Of a DNA stretch of 55,041 bases, positions 43,637 to 52,110 are shown one piece after another. A model generated the notes under the pieces. The model did no database searches. It was not told the DNA's origin and worked only from the letters and a program-made list of their open reading frames with translations. The position numbers and the translations under genes were made by a program. Position 1 is the first letter of the stretch, and every line of letters begins with the position of its first letter. The stretch lies in assembly GCA_964392415.1 (NCBI GenBank), contig CAYMPL010000003.1, positions 1 through 55,041 on the forward strand. Direction: 5' to 3'. Origin of the DNA: CAYJMQ01 sp964392415 (GTDB lineage: Bacteria; Bdellovibrionota; JACOXK01; 2-02-FULL-40-11).

Positions 43637-43722
43637 GATCCTTCGCCCTTCGGGGAGAGGCATGACACACAGGGATCCTTCGCTGCGCTCAGGATGACAG
43701 AGGGCTTCGGGCTCAGGATGAC
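43637..43722. repeat. Interspersed palindromic repeat, copy 5 (clustered units)
   Basis: Three related units in one row: GATCCTTCGCCCTTCGGGG...ATGAC (43637-43666), GATCCTTCGCTGCGCTCAGGATGAC (43674-43698), and a shorter GCTTCGGGCTCAGGATGAC (43704-43722). They separate the ATPase promoter from the nuoH copy 2 promoter. Confidence 0.65.
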
Positions 43723-43743
43723 AGATATTGAAAGTTTTTTGCC

Positions 43744-43772
43744 TTGAGTAATCTCCTATAATTACATATAAA
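43744..43772 (+). promoter_or_regulatory. Predicted promoter of nuoH copy 2 (duplicate of the nuoA2 promoter)
   Basis: TTGAGT at 43744-43749, 17 bases, TATAAA at 43767-43772, then eight bases to ATG 43781. Between CCTTGAGTAAT and TATAAAAAA it differs from the nuoA2 copy at only a few positions. Confidence 0.65.
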
Positions 43773-43780
43773 AAAGGGCG

Positions 43781-44833
43781 ATGTCACCTCTGGATTTTAC
43801 GATCCTTTTCATAAAGATTGTTGTTGTCCTTGGGGTTTTGCTCAATATGGTCCCCCTTCTGGTCTGGGTTGAAAGGCGGGGAGCGGCATTCATTCAGGAT
43901 CGCCCCGGCCCTAATCGGGTTGGCCCTTTGGGGCTTTTTCAGCCGCTTGCAGATGCGCTGAAGTTTATTTTTAAAGAAGATCCGATCCCCTTTCATGTCG
44001 ATCCCGTCCTTTTTATCCTTGCCCCGCTGTTTGCGCTGATCCCGGCTGTTGTCACATTTGCCGCCATCCCTTTTGGGGATACGATTGAACTTTTTGGAAG
44101 AACCATCACGCTTCAGGTCGCCGATATGAATATCGGCATTCTCTATATTCTTGCGTTCGGTTCCCTCGGTGTTTATGGAATTCTTATCGCCGGATGGGCA
44201 TCAAACAACAAATACTCAACCCTCGGCGCGCTCCGTTCATCGGCTCAAATGATCAGTTACGAAATCGCGATGGGGGCCGCGCTCGTCGGCCCTCTGATGA
44301 TCTATGAAACATTCTCTTTGAAAGAAATGGTCTTTCGACAAGAAGCAATCTGGGGGATTTTTCTTCAACCCCTCGCCTTTGTCATTGTTTTGATAGCCGC
44401 TTTTGCTGAATGCAATCGATTGCCGTTCGACCTTCCGGAAGGGGAGGCGGAAATTGTTGCTGGTTATCACACGGAATACGGAAGCATGAAATTTGCGATC
44501 TTTTTTATGGCTGAATATCTGCATGTCGTTACGATTTGTTCGTTAATCGCAACCCTCTTTCTTGGCGGGTGGCATTTGATTCCTGGGATGGTGACCGTTG
44601 CGGAATGGGTTGGGATTCCGACATTTCCAACTTCGGTTGGGCTCTCGCTTCTTCAGGTTGCTTCCTTCTGCATTAAAACAGCTTTTATGATCTGGATTTT
44701 TATCTGGGTCCGATGGACATTTCCAAGATTTCGTTATGACCAGCTCATGTCCTTTGGATGGAAAATCATGGTCCCGCTGGGACTCGTCAATATTCTTTTA
44801 ACAACAGTTGCGCTCTATTTTAAATGGATTTAA
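43781..44833 (+). CDS. nuoH: NADH-quinone oxidoreductase subunit H, copy 2
   Basis: Complex I quinone-channel subunit, 350 residues and eight helices. It has WVERRGAAFIQDRPGPNRVGP and the acidic loop AECNRLPFDLPEGEAEIVAGYHTEYGSMKF. It is intact and distinct from copy 1. ATG 43781 is placed eight bases after a -10 box duplicated from nuoA copy 2. It is the first gene of the second cluster's downstream part (H-J-K-L-M-N); nuoB-D and nuoI are absent. The nuoJ gene starts five bases after its stop. Confidence 0.95.
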   Translation: MSPLDFTILFIKIVVVLGVLLNMVPLLVWVERRGAAFIQDRPGPNRVGPLGLFQPLADALKFIFKEDPIPFHVDPVLFILAPLFALIPAVVTFAAIPFGDTIELFGRTITLQVADMNIGILYILAFGSLGVYGILIAGWASNNKYSTLGALRSSAQMISYEIAMGAALVGPLMIYETFSLKEMVFRQEAIWGIFLQPLAFVIVLIAAFAECNRLPFDLPEGEAEIVAGYHTEYGSMKFAIFFMAEYLHVVTICSLIATLFLGGWHLIPGMVTVAEWVGIPTFPTSVGLSLLQVASFCIKTAFMIWIFIWVRWTFPRFRYDQLMSFGWKIMVPLGLVNILLTTVALYFKWI

Positions 44834-44837
44834 GTTC

Positions 44838-45347
44838 ATGGCAATGCTCTATCAGATAACCATTTGGCTGCTCTCGGCAATCTGCATTGTTTGCGCCCTC
44901 TCCGTGATTCTCCAGAAAAATCCTGTGGTCAGCGCGATTCATCTCATCGGCTGCTTTTTTGCGCTCGCCGGGCTTTTTTTGATGCTTCAGGCGCCGTTTC
45001 TTGCGGCAGCTCAAATCATTGTCTATGCTGGCGCCATTATGGTTCTTTTTATTTTTGTCATTATGCTTCTTAATCTCAAAAAAGATCCGGAGCGTTTTTC
45101 GAGAGCAAGACTCTTTAGACTCCCCAGGATCGTCCTCCTTCTCCTTTTGCTTTTTTCATTTTTAACTTCCATTTTTGCAACGGCGTTCCCTTTTGTGTCG
45201 CATAGGGGGGCTAATATAGGAAGGTCTGTGGGCGATGTGGCAACGCTTCTTTTTACCAAATATCTTTTCCCTTTTGAACTTGCATCTCTGCTTCTTCTCA
45301 TCGCCATGATCGGGGGGATCGTGATGGCAAAAAAAAGGGCGCCATGA
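44838..45347 (+). CDS. nuoJ: NADH-quinone oxidoreductase subunit J, copy 2
   Basis: Complex I membrane subunit, 169 residues and five helices, with LFLMLQAPFLAAAQIIVYAGAIMVLFIFVIML as its conserved block. The frame opens at 44808, but ATG 44838 lies after the nuoH stop and fits the family. It overlaps nuoK by four bases (ATGA), as in copy 1. Confidence 0.92.
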   Translation: MAMLYQITIWLLSAICIVCALSVILQKNPVVSAIHLIGCFFALAGLFLMLQAPFLAAAQIIVYAGAIMVLFIFVIMLLNLKKDPERFSRARLFRLPRIVLLLLLLFSFLTSIFATAFPFVSHRGANIGRSVGDVATLLFTKYLFPFELASLLLLIAMIGGIVMAKKRAP

Positions 45348-45643
45348 GCTATTCGTACTATTTAATTTTAAGCTCCATTTTATTTACGATCGGCGTCTCC
45401 GGTGTTTTGCTGAGACGCAATCTCATTGTGGTTTTTATGTCTATTGAACTGATGCTAAACAGCGTCAATCTTCAACTCGCCGCCATTTCCAAATATCTTC
45501 ACTTTCTGGACGGACAAATTTTTGTCTTTTTCATTATTACGGTTGCCGCGGCGGAAGCAGCCGTGGGGCTTGCGATTGTCATTGCTTTGTACCGCCATAA
45601 AGAAACAACCAACATTGACGAGATCAATCTTTTAAAAGGGTAA
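45344..45643 (+). CDS. nuoK: NADH-quinone oxidoreductase subunit K, copy 2
   Basis: Three-helix subunit, 99 residues. The two functional membrane glutamates are in MSIELMLNSVNLQL and AAAEAAVGLAIVIALY. The helix-2 motif MLNSVNL is the common bacterial form, while copy 1 has VLISASINF. Confidence 0.94.
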   Translation: MSYSYYLILSSILFTIGVSGVLLRRNLIVVFMSIELMLNSVNLQLAAISKYLHFLDGQIFVFFIITVAAAEAAVGLAIVIALYRHKETTNIDEINLLKG

Positions 45644-45645
45644 CC

Positions 45646-47547
45646 ATGATTACACTGATCCTTCTCTCTCCATTACTCGGTTTTTTAATCAATGGCCTGA
45701 TCGGAAAAAAACTCCCCAAAGCGATGGTGGGGGGAATTGCCTGTTTTACCGTATTTATCTCTTTTGTCTTTTCATTCTATTCTTTCATTCAGTTCCTCGA
45801 CAGCCCTGAGGTGTGGCGAAATCTCTCCACCACGCTTTTTTCATGGATTCCTCTTTTGGGGGTTGATGTCGCATTAAAACTCGATCCGTTATCACAGCTG
45901 ATGGTTCTTGTGGTCACGGGCGTCGGTTTTTTTATTCATCTCTATTCAGTCCATTACATGGATCATGACTCGGGATTTGCCCGATATTTTTCGTATCTCA
46001 ATCTCTTTATCTTTTCGATGCTGCTTCTGGTCCTCGCAAATAATCTTTTGCTTCTTTTTATTGGATGGGAAGGGGTGGGTCTCTGCTCGTATCTTTTGAT
46101 CGGCTTTTGGTTTGAAGACGAAGAAAAAGCGATGGCGGGGAAAAAGGCTTTTATCGTCAACCGGATCGGAGATCTTGCGTTTCTCATCGCTCTTTTTCTG
46201 GTGTTTGCCACCTTCGGAACCCTAAACATCGACAGTCTTAAATTTGCCGAAGTCTCTCCGGAACAGAGAGCAACGATCGGTCTTATCACCCTCCTTCTCT
46301 TCATCGGAGCCTGCGGCAAATCCGCGCAAATCCCCCTCTACGTTTGGCTCCCGGACGCAATGGCAGGCCCCACACCGGTTTCCGCGCTGATTCATGCCGC
46401 AACGATGGTAACGGCGGGGGTCTATATGGTCGCGCGTCTCCATTTTTGGTATGTTCTTGCCCCCGCTACGATGACCGTTGTGGCTGTGACTGGCCTTGTG
46501 ACTGCTCTCTTTTCAGCGGCAATAGCCTTCTTTCAAAACGACATCAAAAAAATTCTTGCCTACTCAACCATCAGCCAGCTTGGATATATGTTCCTTGCGG
46601 TTGGAATTGGAGCCTTTTCCAGCGGCATTTTTCACCTCATCACGCACGCATTTTTCAAGGCGCTCCTCTTTTTGGGGGCAGGGAGTGTGATTCACGCCCT
46701 TTCCAATGAACAAGATATTCAGAAAATGGGGAATCTCCGGTCAAAACTCCCACTGACACATCTGACTTTTCTTTTTGGAACACTCGCGATTATCGGCATT
46801 CCCCCTTTCTCGGGATTCTTCAGTAAAGATGAAATTCTTTGGATGGCATTTAATCGTCATCCGCTTTTTTGGGTTTTGGGCCTGATCGGGGCATGGATGA
46901 CAACTTTCTATATGGTCAGGCTTTTTACTCTCGTCTTCTATGGCTCCTCACAGCCAGAAAAAAAACAAGAACGCTTGCATCAGCCGCATGAGGCCCCGCC
47001 ACTGATGGCGCTGGCATTAATTGTGCTTTCTATCTTTACGCTGCTCGGCGGCCTCATCGGTGTCCCCTCTATTCTTTATAAGATTTTAAAGATTGATCAC
47101 TTTCTCGACGTCTTCCTAAAACCGACATTCCCCGTTCACCTTGCGACAGATGCGGGTCATCATCTTGAATATCTTTTGATGGGTCTGACCATCTCGGGAA
47201 CAGCGCTCATTGCCGTTTTGACCTTTCTTCTTTATCACCGATACCGGGAAACTGCCCTTCATTGGAAACTTAAATTCAGAGCTCTTCATAAGATCGTCGC
47301 AGATAAATTTTATGTGGATGAATTGTATGATCTCCTCCTGGTTCGTCCTCTCAACCGAGGCGCGGACTTTCTCCTGCGCACGTTTGACTTGAAAATCATC
47401 GATGGTTTTGTCAATGGTCTGGCAAAAATGAATCTTTATGGAGGTAACCGCTATTCCGTGATCCAAAATGGAAATCTTCAGACATACGCTTTCATCTTTG
47501 TGCTGGGGGCATTTTTGGTCATGCTCTATTATTTACGGGGATTTTGA
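45646..47547 (+). CDS. nuoL: NADH-quinone oxidoreductase subunit L, copy 2
   Basis: Antiporter-like subunit with the lateral helix, 633 residues. It has ACGKSAQIPLYVWLPDAMAGPTPVSALIHAATMVTAGVYMV, ILAYSTISQLGYMFLA, and VDELYDLLLVRPLNRGADFL in the lateral region with one DGFVNGL unit. It lacks the doubled unit of copy 1. Its TGA overlaps the nuoM ATG (TGATG). Confidence 0.95.
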   Translation: MITLILLSPLLGFLINGLIGKKLPKAMVGGIACFTVFISFVFSFYSFIQFLDSPEVWRNLSTTLFSWIPLLGVDVALKLDPLSQLMVLVVTGVGFFIHLYSVHYMDHDSGFARYFSYLNLFIFSMLLLVLANNLLLLFIGWEGVGLCSYLLIGFWFEDEEKAMAGKKAFIVNRIGDLAFLIALFLVFATFGTLNIDSLKFAEVSPEQRATIGLITLLLFIGACGKSAQIPLYVWLPDAMAGPTPVSALIHAATMVTAGVYMVARLHFWYVLAPATMTVVAVTGLVTALFSAAIAFFQNDIKKILAYSTISQLGYMFLAVGIGAFSSGIFHLITHAFFKALLFLGAGSVIHALSNEQDIQKMGNLRSKLPLTHLTFLFGTLAIIGIPPFSGFFSKDEILWMAFNRHPLFWVLGLIGAWMTTFYMVRLFTLVFYGSSQPEKKQERLHQPHEAPPLMALALIVLSIFTLLGGLIGVPSILYKILKIDHFLDVFLKPTFPVHLATDAGHHLEYLLMGLTISGTALIAVLTFLLYHRYRETALHWKLKFRALHKIVADKFYVDELYDLLLVRPLNRGADFLLRTFDLKIIDGFVNGLAKMNLYGGNRYSVIQNGNLQTYAFIFVLGAFLVMLYYLRGF

Positions 47548-49067
47548 TGTTTTTGGAAAACACTCTTTTAACGATCGTGATTTTTCTTCCGCTCATGGGG
47601 GCGCTCCTGCTCTTTTTGCTGCCGGGGATTGTCCGACATCACGCGCAGTGGATCGCGCTCGGAATCGCCGCATTTGAATTTGGTCTTTCTATCTTAATTT
47701 TCGATTTTTTTGATCCCTCCACCCATCTTCTTCAACTGGTTCAAAAAACCCCCTGGATTCCTTCCCTTGGAGTTTCCTATTTTATTGGCATTGATGGCAT
47801 CAGTCTCTGGCTTGTCTGTCTTACCACTTTTTTAACCCCTGTTGTTATTCTCGCCTCAGAGATCAAAGACCGGGGGTATCTCGCTTCTTTTTTAATTTTG
47901 GAAACGGCAATGGTCGGCACCTTCCTAGCGCTCGATCTTCTCCTCTTCTACCTTTTCTGGGAGATGATGCTCATTCCAATGTATTTCATTATTGGCATGT
48001 GGGGGGGGGCAAGACGAATTTACGCAACGCTCAAATTTTTTATTTACACATTGGCAGGGGGTGTTTTTATGCTCCTTGGCATTATCTTTTTAATTTATCT
48101 CCATCACGAACAGTTCGGATTTTTCTCGGCAAGCCTTCTCGATATTTACGCGGTTCAAATCCCTTTTGACTATTCGCATTTTCTAAACCCCCAGAATCTT
48201 CTTTTTCTCGCGTTTGCTGTTGCCTTCCTGATCAAAGTCCCGATGTTCCCATTTCATACCTGGCTCCCCGATGCCCATGTGGAAGCGCCGACAGGGGGGA
48301 GTGTCATTCTGGCAGGGGTCCTTTTGAAAATGGGGGCCTATGGTTTCTTAAGATTTGCAATCCCTCTTTTCCCGGAGGCGACAACATTTTTTACCCCGGC
48401 TCTGATTGCGCTTTCGCTCATCGGCGTAATTTACGGCGCTTTCCTCGCCCTCGCTCAAAACGATTTAAAAAAACTGGTTGCCTATTCATCGATCAGCCAC
48501 ATGGGGCTTGTCATGCTTGGGATCTTTGTTTCAAATGGCTTTGGATTGAGCGGCGGTGTTTTTCAGATGCTCTCTCACGGCGTCTCAACAGGGGCGCTCT
48601 TTCTTTTGGTCGGCATCCTCTATGAGAGACGTCATACACGCGAGATCTCCCATTTTGGCGGACTGACCAAAGTCATGCCGATGTATGCTGTTTTTTTCAT
48701 GATTATCACGCTCTCATCGCTCGCACTGCCAACGACCAATGGCTTCATTGGAGAATTTCTGGTTCTTCTCGGCGCCTTTTATGAGCAGCCGCTGTATGCC
48801 GTACTGGGAGGAACCACAGCCATTTTTAGCGCCACCTATCTTTTGAGAATGTATCAAAAGGTGATGTTTGGCCCACTGAAATATGAAGAGAATAAAGGAT
48901 TGAGAGATTTATCCCCCAAAGAAATTGCCTCTCTCATTCCGATTATGATCATGATTTTCTGGATGGGATTATACCCAAAAACATTTTTAAGTAAGATGGA
49001 GAAATCGATCGATCATCTGGTTTCACAGAGACATTCGTATCAGTTGGAGATTTATGAGAAAAAGTAG
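47547..49067 (+). CDS. nuoM: NADH-quinone oxidoreductase subunit M, copy 2
   Basis: Antiporter-like subunit, 506 residues. It has EMMLIPMYFIIGMWGG, KVPMFPFHTWLPDAHVEAPT and LAQNDLKKLVAYSSISHMGLV, all with family-standard residues, unlike copy 1. ATG 47547 sits in the nuoL stop. A run of nine G bases at 48001-48009 encodes Gly residues and leaves the frame intact. Confidence 0.95.
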   Translation: MFLENTLLTIVIFLPLMGALLLFLLPGIVRHHAQWIALGIAAFEFGLSILIFDFFDPSTHLLQLVQKTPWIPSLGVSYFIGIDGISLWLVCLTTFLTPVVILASEIKDRGYLASFLILETAMVGTFLALDLLLFYLFWEMMLIPMYFIIGMWGGARRIYATLKFFIYTLAGGVFMLLGIIFLIYLHHEQFGFFSASLLDIYAVQIPFDYSHFLNPQNLLFLAFAVAFLIKVPMFPFHTWLPDAHVEAPTGGSVILAGVLLKMGAYGFLRFAIPLFPEATTFFTPALIALSLIGVIYGAFLALAQNDLKKLVAYSSISHMGLVMLGIFVSNGFGLSGGVFQMLSHGVSTGALFLLVGILYERRHTREISHFGGLTKVMPMYAVFFMIITLSSLALPTTNGFIGEFLVLLGAFYEQPLYAVLGGTTAIFSATYLLRMYQKVMFGPLKYEENKGLRDLSPKEIASLIPIMIMIFWMGLYPKTFLSKMEKSIDHLVSQRHSYQLEIYEKK

Positions 49068-49073
49068 CAGTTT

Positions 49074-50522
49074 ATGACAGAACAGCTTTTTTACTTTTCA
49101 CCTCTTCTTATTCTTACCATAACCGCGCTCTTTGTCCTTCTCATTGACGCCTTTCTTAAAAACGGAGCGCCAAAATTGGCATTTCTTCTTTCCCTCATTG
49201 GCATCTCCGCCGCCTCTTTCGCCTGCATTGAGCTTTGGAAAGAGCCTACCCTCTCTCTCTTTTATGAAGCGATCCGGCTCGACCGGTTTTCACTCTTTTT
49301 TACGTTACTTTCTCTCTTTTTAATCCTTTTGACTCTTTTAAATACCTATCGTCCCCTCATGGAAAAGAGACTGCCAGCAGGGGAATTTTTATTCTTTCTG
49401 CTCTGCTCCGGCATCGGGATGTCACTCATGGCATGGGCGACCGATTTAATCACGCTTTTTATGAGTTTAGAAATCATGAGCCTCTCGGTCTACATCTTGA
49501 CAGGAATTGAAAAGGAGAGAATCACCGCCACGGAAGGGGCGTTTAAATATTTTCTGCTCGGTGCTTTCTCAACTGGTTTTTTGCTCTATGGAATTGCCCT
49601 GATCTATTCAATCACAGGCTCCGTTCTCTTCTCTGATATCTCAAATTTTCTTGTGGTCTCAAAACAGACGCTCCCAACCGTTTTTTACATCGGAGCGGCG
49701 CTCCTCATGGTAGGCTTCGGATTTAAAATCGCCGCCGTCCCCTTTCATATGTGGGTCCCCGATGTTTATGAAGGGGCGGGAACGGCTGTAACAGCACTCA
49801 TGGCGACCGGGGTTAAGGCCGCAGGCTTTGCCGCATTGGTTCGTTTTTTTATTGTGTCTCTTCTGTCCCTCAAAACAGAGTGGAATTTTGTCTTATTTTG
49901 GCTCGCTGTATTAACGATGACGGTCGGAAATCTTGCGGCATTGGTTCAGACGAACCTCAAACGGATGCTTGCCTATTCGAGTATTGCGCACGCCGGATAT
50001 CTTCTTGTGGCTGTCTCGGCAACGCAGGCGCAAAACTTCGATCTTGGAACAAGCGCGATTCTCTTTTATCTGATCGCCTACGGACTGATGACGATTGGCG
50101 CATTTTCTGTCATGATTTTTGCAAGCCATCACAAAGAAAGAAACTTCCTTGATGACTATGCGGGATTCGGGCTTCAGCATCCGTATCTCGGTCTTGCAAT
50201 GGTTCTTTTTATGCTCTCGCTGACCGGCATCCCTCTCACGGCAGGATTTATCGGAAAGTTTTATATTTTTAGCGCCGCCCTTAAATCAAAAGACTTTATT
50301 CTCGCCGTCATTGCAATAATGAACAGCATCATCGCGGCCTACTATTACCTTCGCGTCATTGTTGTGTTTTATATGAAGCCGCAGACTTCGCCGATTGCGA
50401 TTCAATCATCTTTTGCGCTTAATTTGTCCCTGCTTCTTACTTCCATCGGAACCCTTGGACTCGGCCTCTTTCCTTCTCAGATTCTTAAAATTATCAAAGA
50501 TTCCGTAACCGCGCTTTTGTAA
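49074..50522 (+). CDS. nuoN: NADH-quinone oxidoreductase subunit N, copy 2
   Basis: Antiporter-like subunit, 482 residues and about fourteen helices, with GFGFKIAAVPFHMWVPDVYEGAGTAV, LKRMLAYSSIAHAGYLLV, and GIPLTAGFIGKFYIF. It closes the second membrane-arm cluster and converges on selB with about 34 bases between their ends. Confidence 0.95.
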   Translation: MTEQLFYFSPLLILTITALFVLLIDAFLKNGAPKLAFLLSLIGISAASFACIELWKEPTLSLFYEAIRLDRFSLFFTLLSLFLILLTLLNTYRPLMEKRLPAGEFLFFLLCSGIGMSLMAWATDLITLFMSLEIMSLSVYILTGIEKERITATEGAFKYFLLGAFSTGFLLYGIALIYSITGSVLFSDISNFLVVSKQTLPTVFYIGAALLMVGFGFKIAAVPFHMWVPDVYEGAGTAVTALMATGVKAAGFAALVRFFIVSLLSLKTEWNFVLFWLAVLTMTVGNLAALVQTNLKRMLAYSSIAHAGYLLVAVSATQAQNFDLGTSAILFYLIAYGLMTIGAFSVMIFASHHKERNFLDDYAGFGLQHPYLGLAMVLFMLSLTGIPLTAGFIGKFYIFSAALKSKDFILAVIAIMNSIIAAYYYLRVIVVFYMKPQTSPIAIQSSFALNLSLLLTSIGTLGLGLFPSQILKIIKDSVTALL

Positions 50523-50556
50523 TTCGAAGTATTCAATCCAGGCTGTTGATAGTTTT

Positions 50557-52020
50557 TTAAATAATCTTCCACGGCACTCTCACATCCCCTTTTCGAACCG
50601 TCCATTTCTGCTCATCAAAGAATTGGAGATAAGGAATTGCGAATTTTCGCGAGATGGAGAACATATTTTTGAGATCGATGACCCGCATTTCGGAGTGCGT
50701 CTTAAAAAAATCGGCCAGTTTCAATTTTAATGACGCGAGTCCGGCCGATGAAATATAAAAATCACCGGGAAGTCTTGTGATTTCCCGCTTATTTTGAAGA
50801 GCCTTGAGAACCGGGTTGATCTCATTTTCCGCGGAGCCGAACTTTTTGACGAGATCGGTGATTTCAAATGCCTCTAATGTATTTGAACGACTCTGAAAAA
50901 AGTTTAAAATGGCTGCATAAAGAGCCCCATTAAAAAGAGGCTTTGCGTCGACAATCGGCTTCTCTTTTTTGCCAAAACCAATAGATGCTTTCTCAAGCGG
51001 ATTCGGATTTATGATGATGCCTCCACCACTGGTGGTTTCTCGTCGTAAAATGAACCGATCGCCAGGGAGAAGAGCCAGGGGTTTGGAAAATCTGAGAAAG
51101 CTATGGCCAGTCTGATCTAGAGGACGAATCTTTACTTGTGCGCGGCTGGTTCCGATATGGATTGTAAAATAACCCTCTGCTTTTTTCTCAAGCTGTGCGG
51201 AGGCTCTCTTTGTAACAGACAGCGCCCCCTTTTTTCCTAATACCTCCCCTCGATGAACTTCAACTTTTGAAACCCCTTTTATATTGAGCGCAGCCCGCGA
51301 AGGGGCATTAAGCTCCGCATACGACTTCCCGTAAGCATGGATTTGACGAACACGAACCATTTTTCCCAGCGGATAGAGTTCAAGCTGATCTTCCAATCGA
51401 AGGCATCCCGAAATGAGGGGACCCGTAACAATAGTGCCATGACCGGGGAGCGTAAAGACGCGATCAATGAAAACCCGCGTGACTCCTTCGCTTCGGTTTT
51501 GATGACCTATGATTTGATCACAGTCAAAAATTTTTTGTTTTAGCGCATCTATCCCCTCTCCTGTTTTTGCTGAAACAAAAAGAGGAGTACTGATCTCCAA
51601 AAATGTCCCTCTCAGTTCTTTTTGAAGCCGATCGAGGGTGAAAAGACGTTCTTCTTGGCACAAAAGATCGGCTTTTGACAAAACCACAATCCCTTTTTTA
51701 ATTCCGAGAAGCGTTAAAATTGAAAGATGCTCACGGCTTTGCGGCATCATCCCTTCATTGGCGGCAATCACAAACAAGACAAGATCGATCTGCGCCGCCC
51801 CCATCACCATTGTTTTCACAAACCGCTCATGACCGGGGACATCGACAATTCCAACAACGAACTCATCTGAAAACCGAAGGGGCGCAAATCCCAATTCAAT
51901 GCTGATGCCGCGCTCTTTTTCCTGCGGCAGACGATCTGTATCAATCCCCGTAAGCGCTTTGGTCAACGCGGTTTTTCCGTGATCGATATGTCCCGCGGTG
52001 CCAACAATAAAAGATTTCAT
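50557..52020 (-). CDS. selB: Selenocysteine-specific elongation factor SelB
   Basis: GTP-dependent factor that brings Sec-tRNA to UGA codons carrying a SECIS signal. G-domain motifs are GTAGHIDHGKTAL (residues 7-19), the switch region KERGISIELGFA, VDVPGHERFVKTM and LSKADLL. Domains 2-3 follow. The C-terminal winged-helix part ends in ISRKFAIPYLQFFDEQKWTVRKGDVRV, as in SelB. At 487 residues it is shorter than E. coli SelB (614), because the middle winged-helix repeats are reduced. The start is ATG 52020. It implies that this organism makes selenoproteins; none was found in the window. Confidence 0.92.
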   Translation of the reverse strand: MKSFIVGTAGHIDHGKTALTKALTGIDTDRLPQEKERGISIELGFAPLRFSDEFVVGIVDVPGHERFVKTMVMGAAQIDLVLFVIAANEGMMPQSREHLSILTLLGIKKGIVVLSKADLLCQEERLFTLDRLQKELRGTFLEISTPLFVSAKTGEGIDALKQKIFDCDQIIGHQNRSEGVTRVFIDRVFTLPGHGTIVTGPLISGCLRLEDQLELYPLGKMVRVRQIHAYGKSYAELNAPSRAALNIKGVSKVEVHRGEVLGKKGALSVTKRASAQLEKKAEGYFTIHIGTSRAQVKIRPLDQTGHSFLRFSKPLALLPGDRFILRRETTSGGGIIINPNPLEKASIGFGKKEKPIVDAKPLFNGALYAAILNFFQSRSNTLEAFEITDLVKKFGSAENEINPVLKALQNKREITRLPGDFYISSAGLASLKLKLADFFKTHSEMRVIDLKNMFSISRKFAIPYLQFFDEQKWTVRKGDVRVPWKII

Positions 52021-52075
52021 TGAAAGCGATTTAGCAGAGTTTGACTGCTGATACAACCCATGAAGTATTCATTAC
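52018..52075. repeat. 58-bp direct repeat, copy 1 (selB side)
   Basis: This block begins at the selB start codon and covers its upstream region. It matches 53566-53623 at 50 of 58 positions by hand alignment. It includes a hairpin-forming core AGCAGAGTTTG..CTGCT and GATACAAC. Confidence 0.75.
52028..52056 (-). promoter_or_regulatory. Candidate promoter of selB
   Basis: Minus strand: TTGTAT (52056-52051), 17 bases, TAAATC (52033-52028) with a TG one base before it (extended -10), then seven bases to ATG 52020. The boxes are weak, but the spacing repeats the leaderless pattern seen elsewhere. It lies entirely within the 58-bp repeat. Confidence 0.35.
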
Positions 52076-52110
52076 TTGCTCTGAATAGGCCGCTTTATTT
52101 TCTACTTTGT

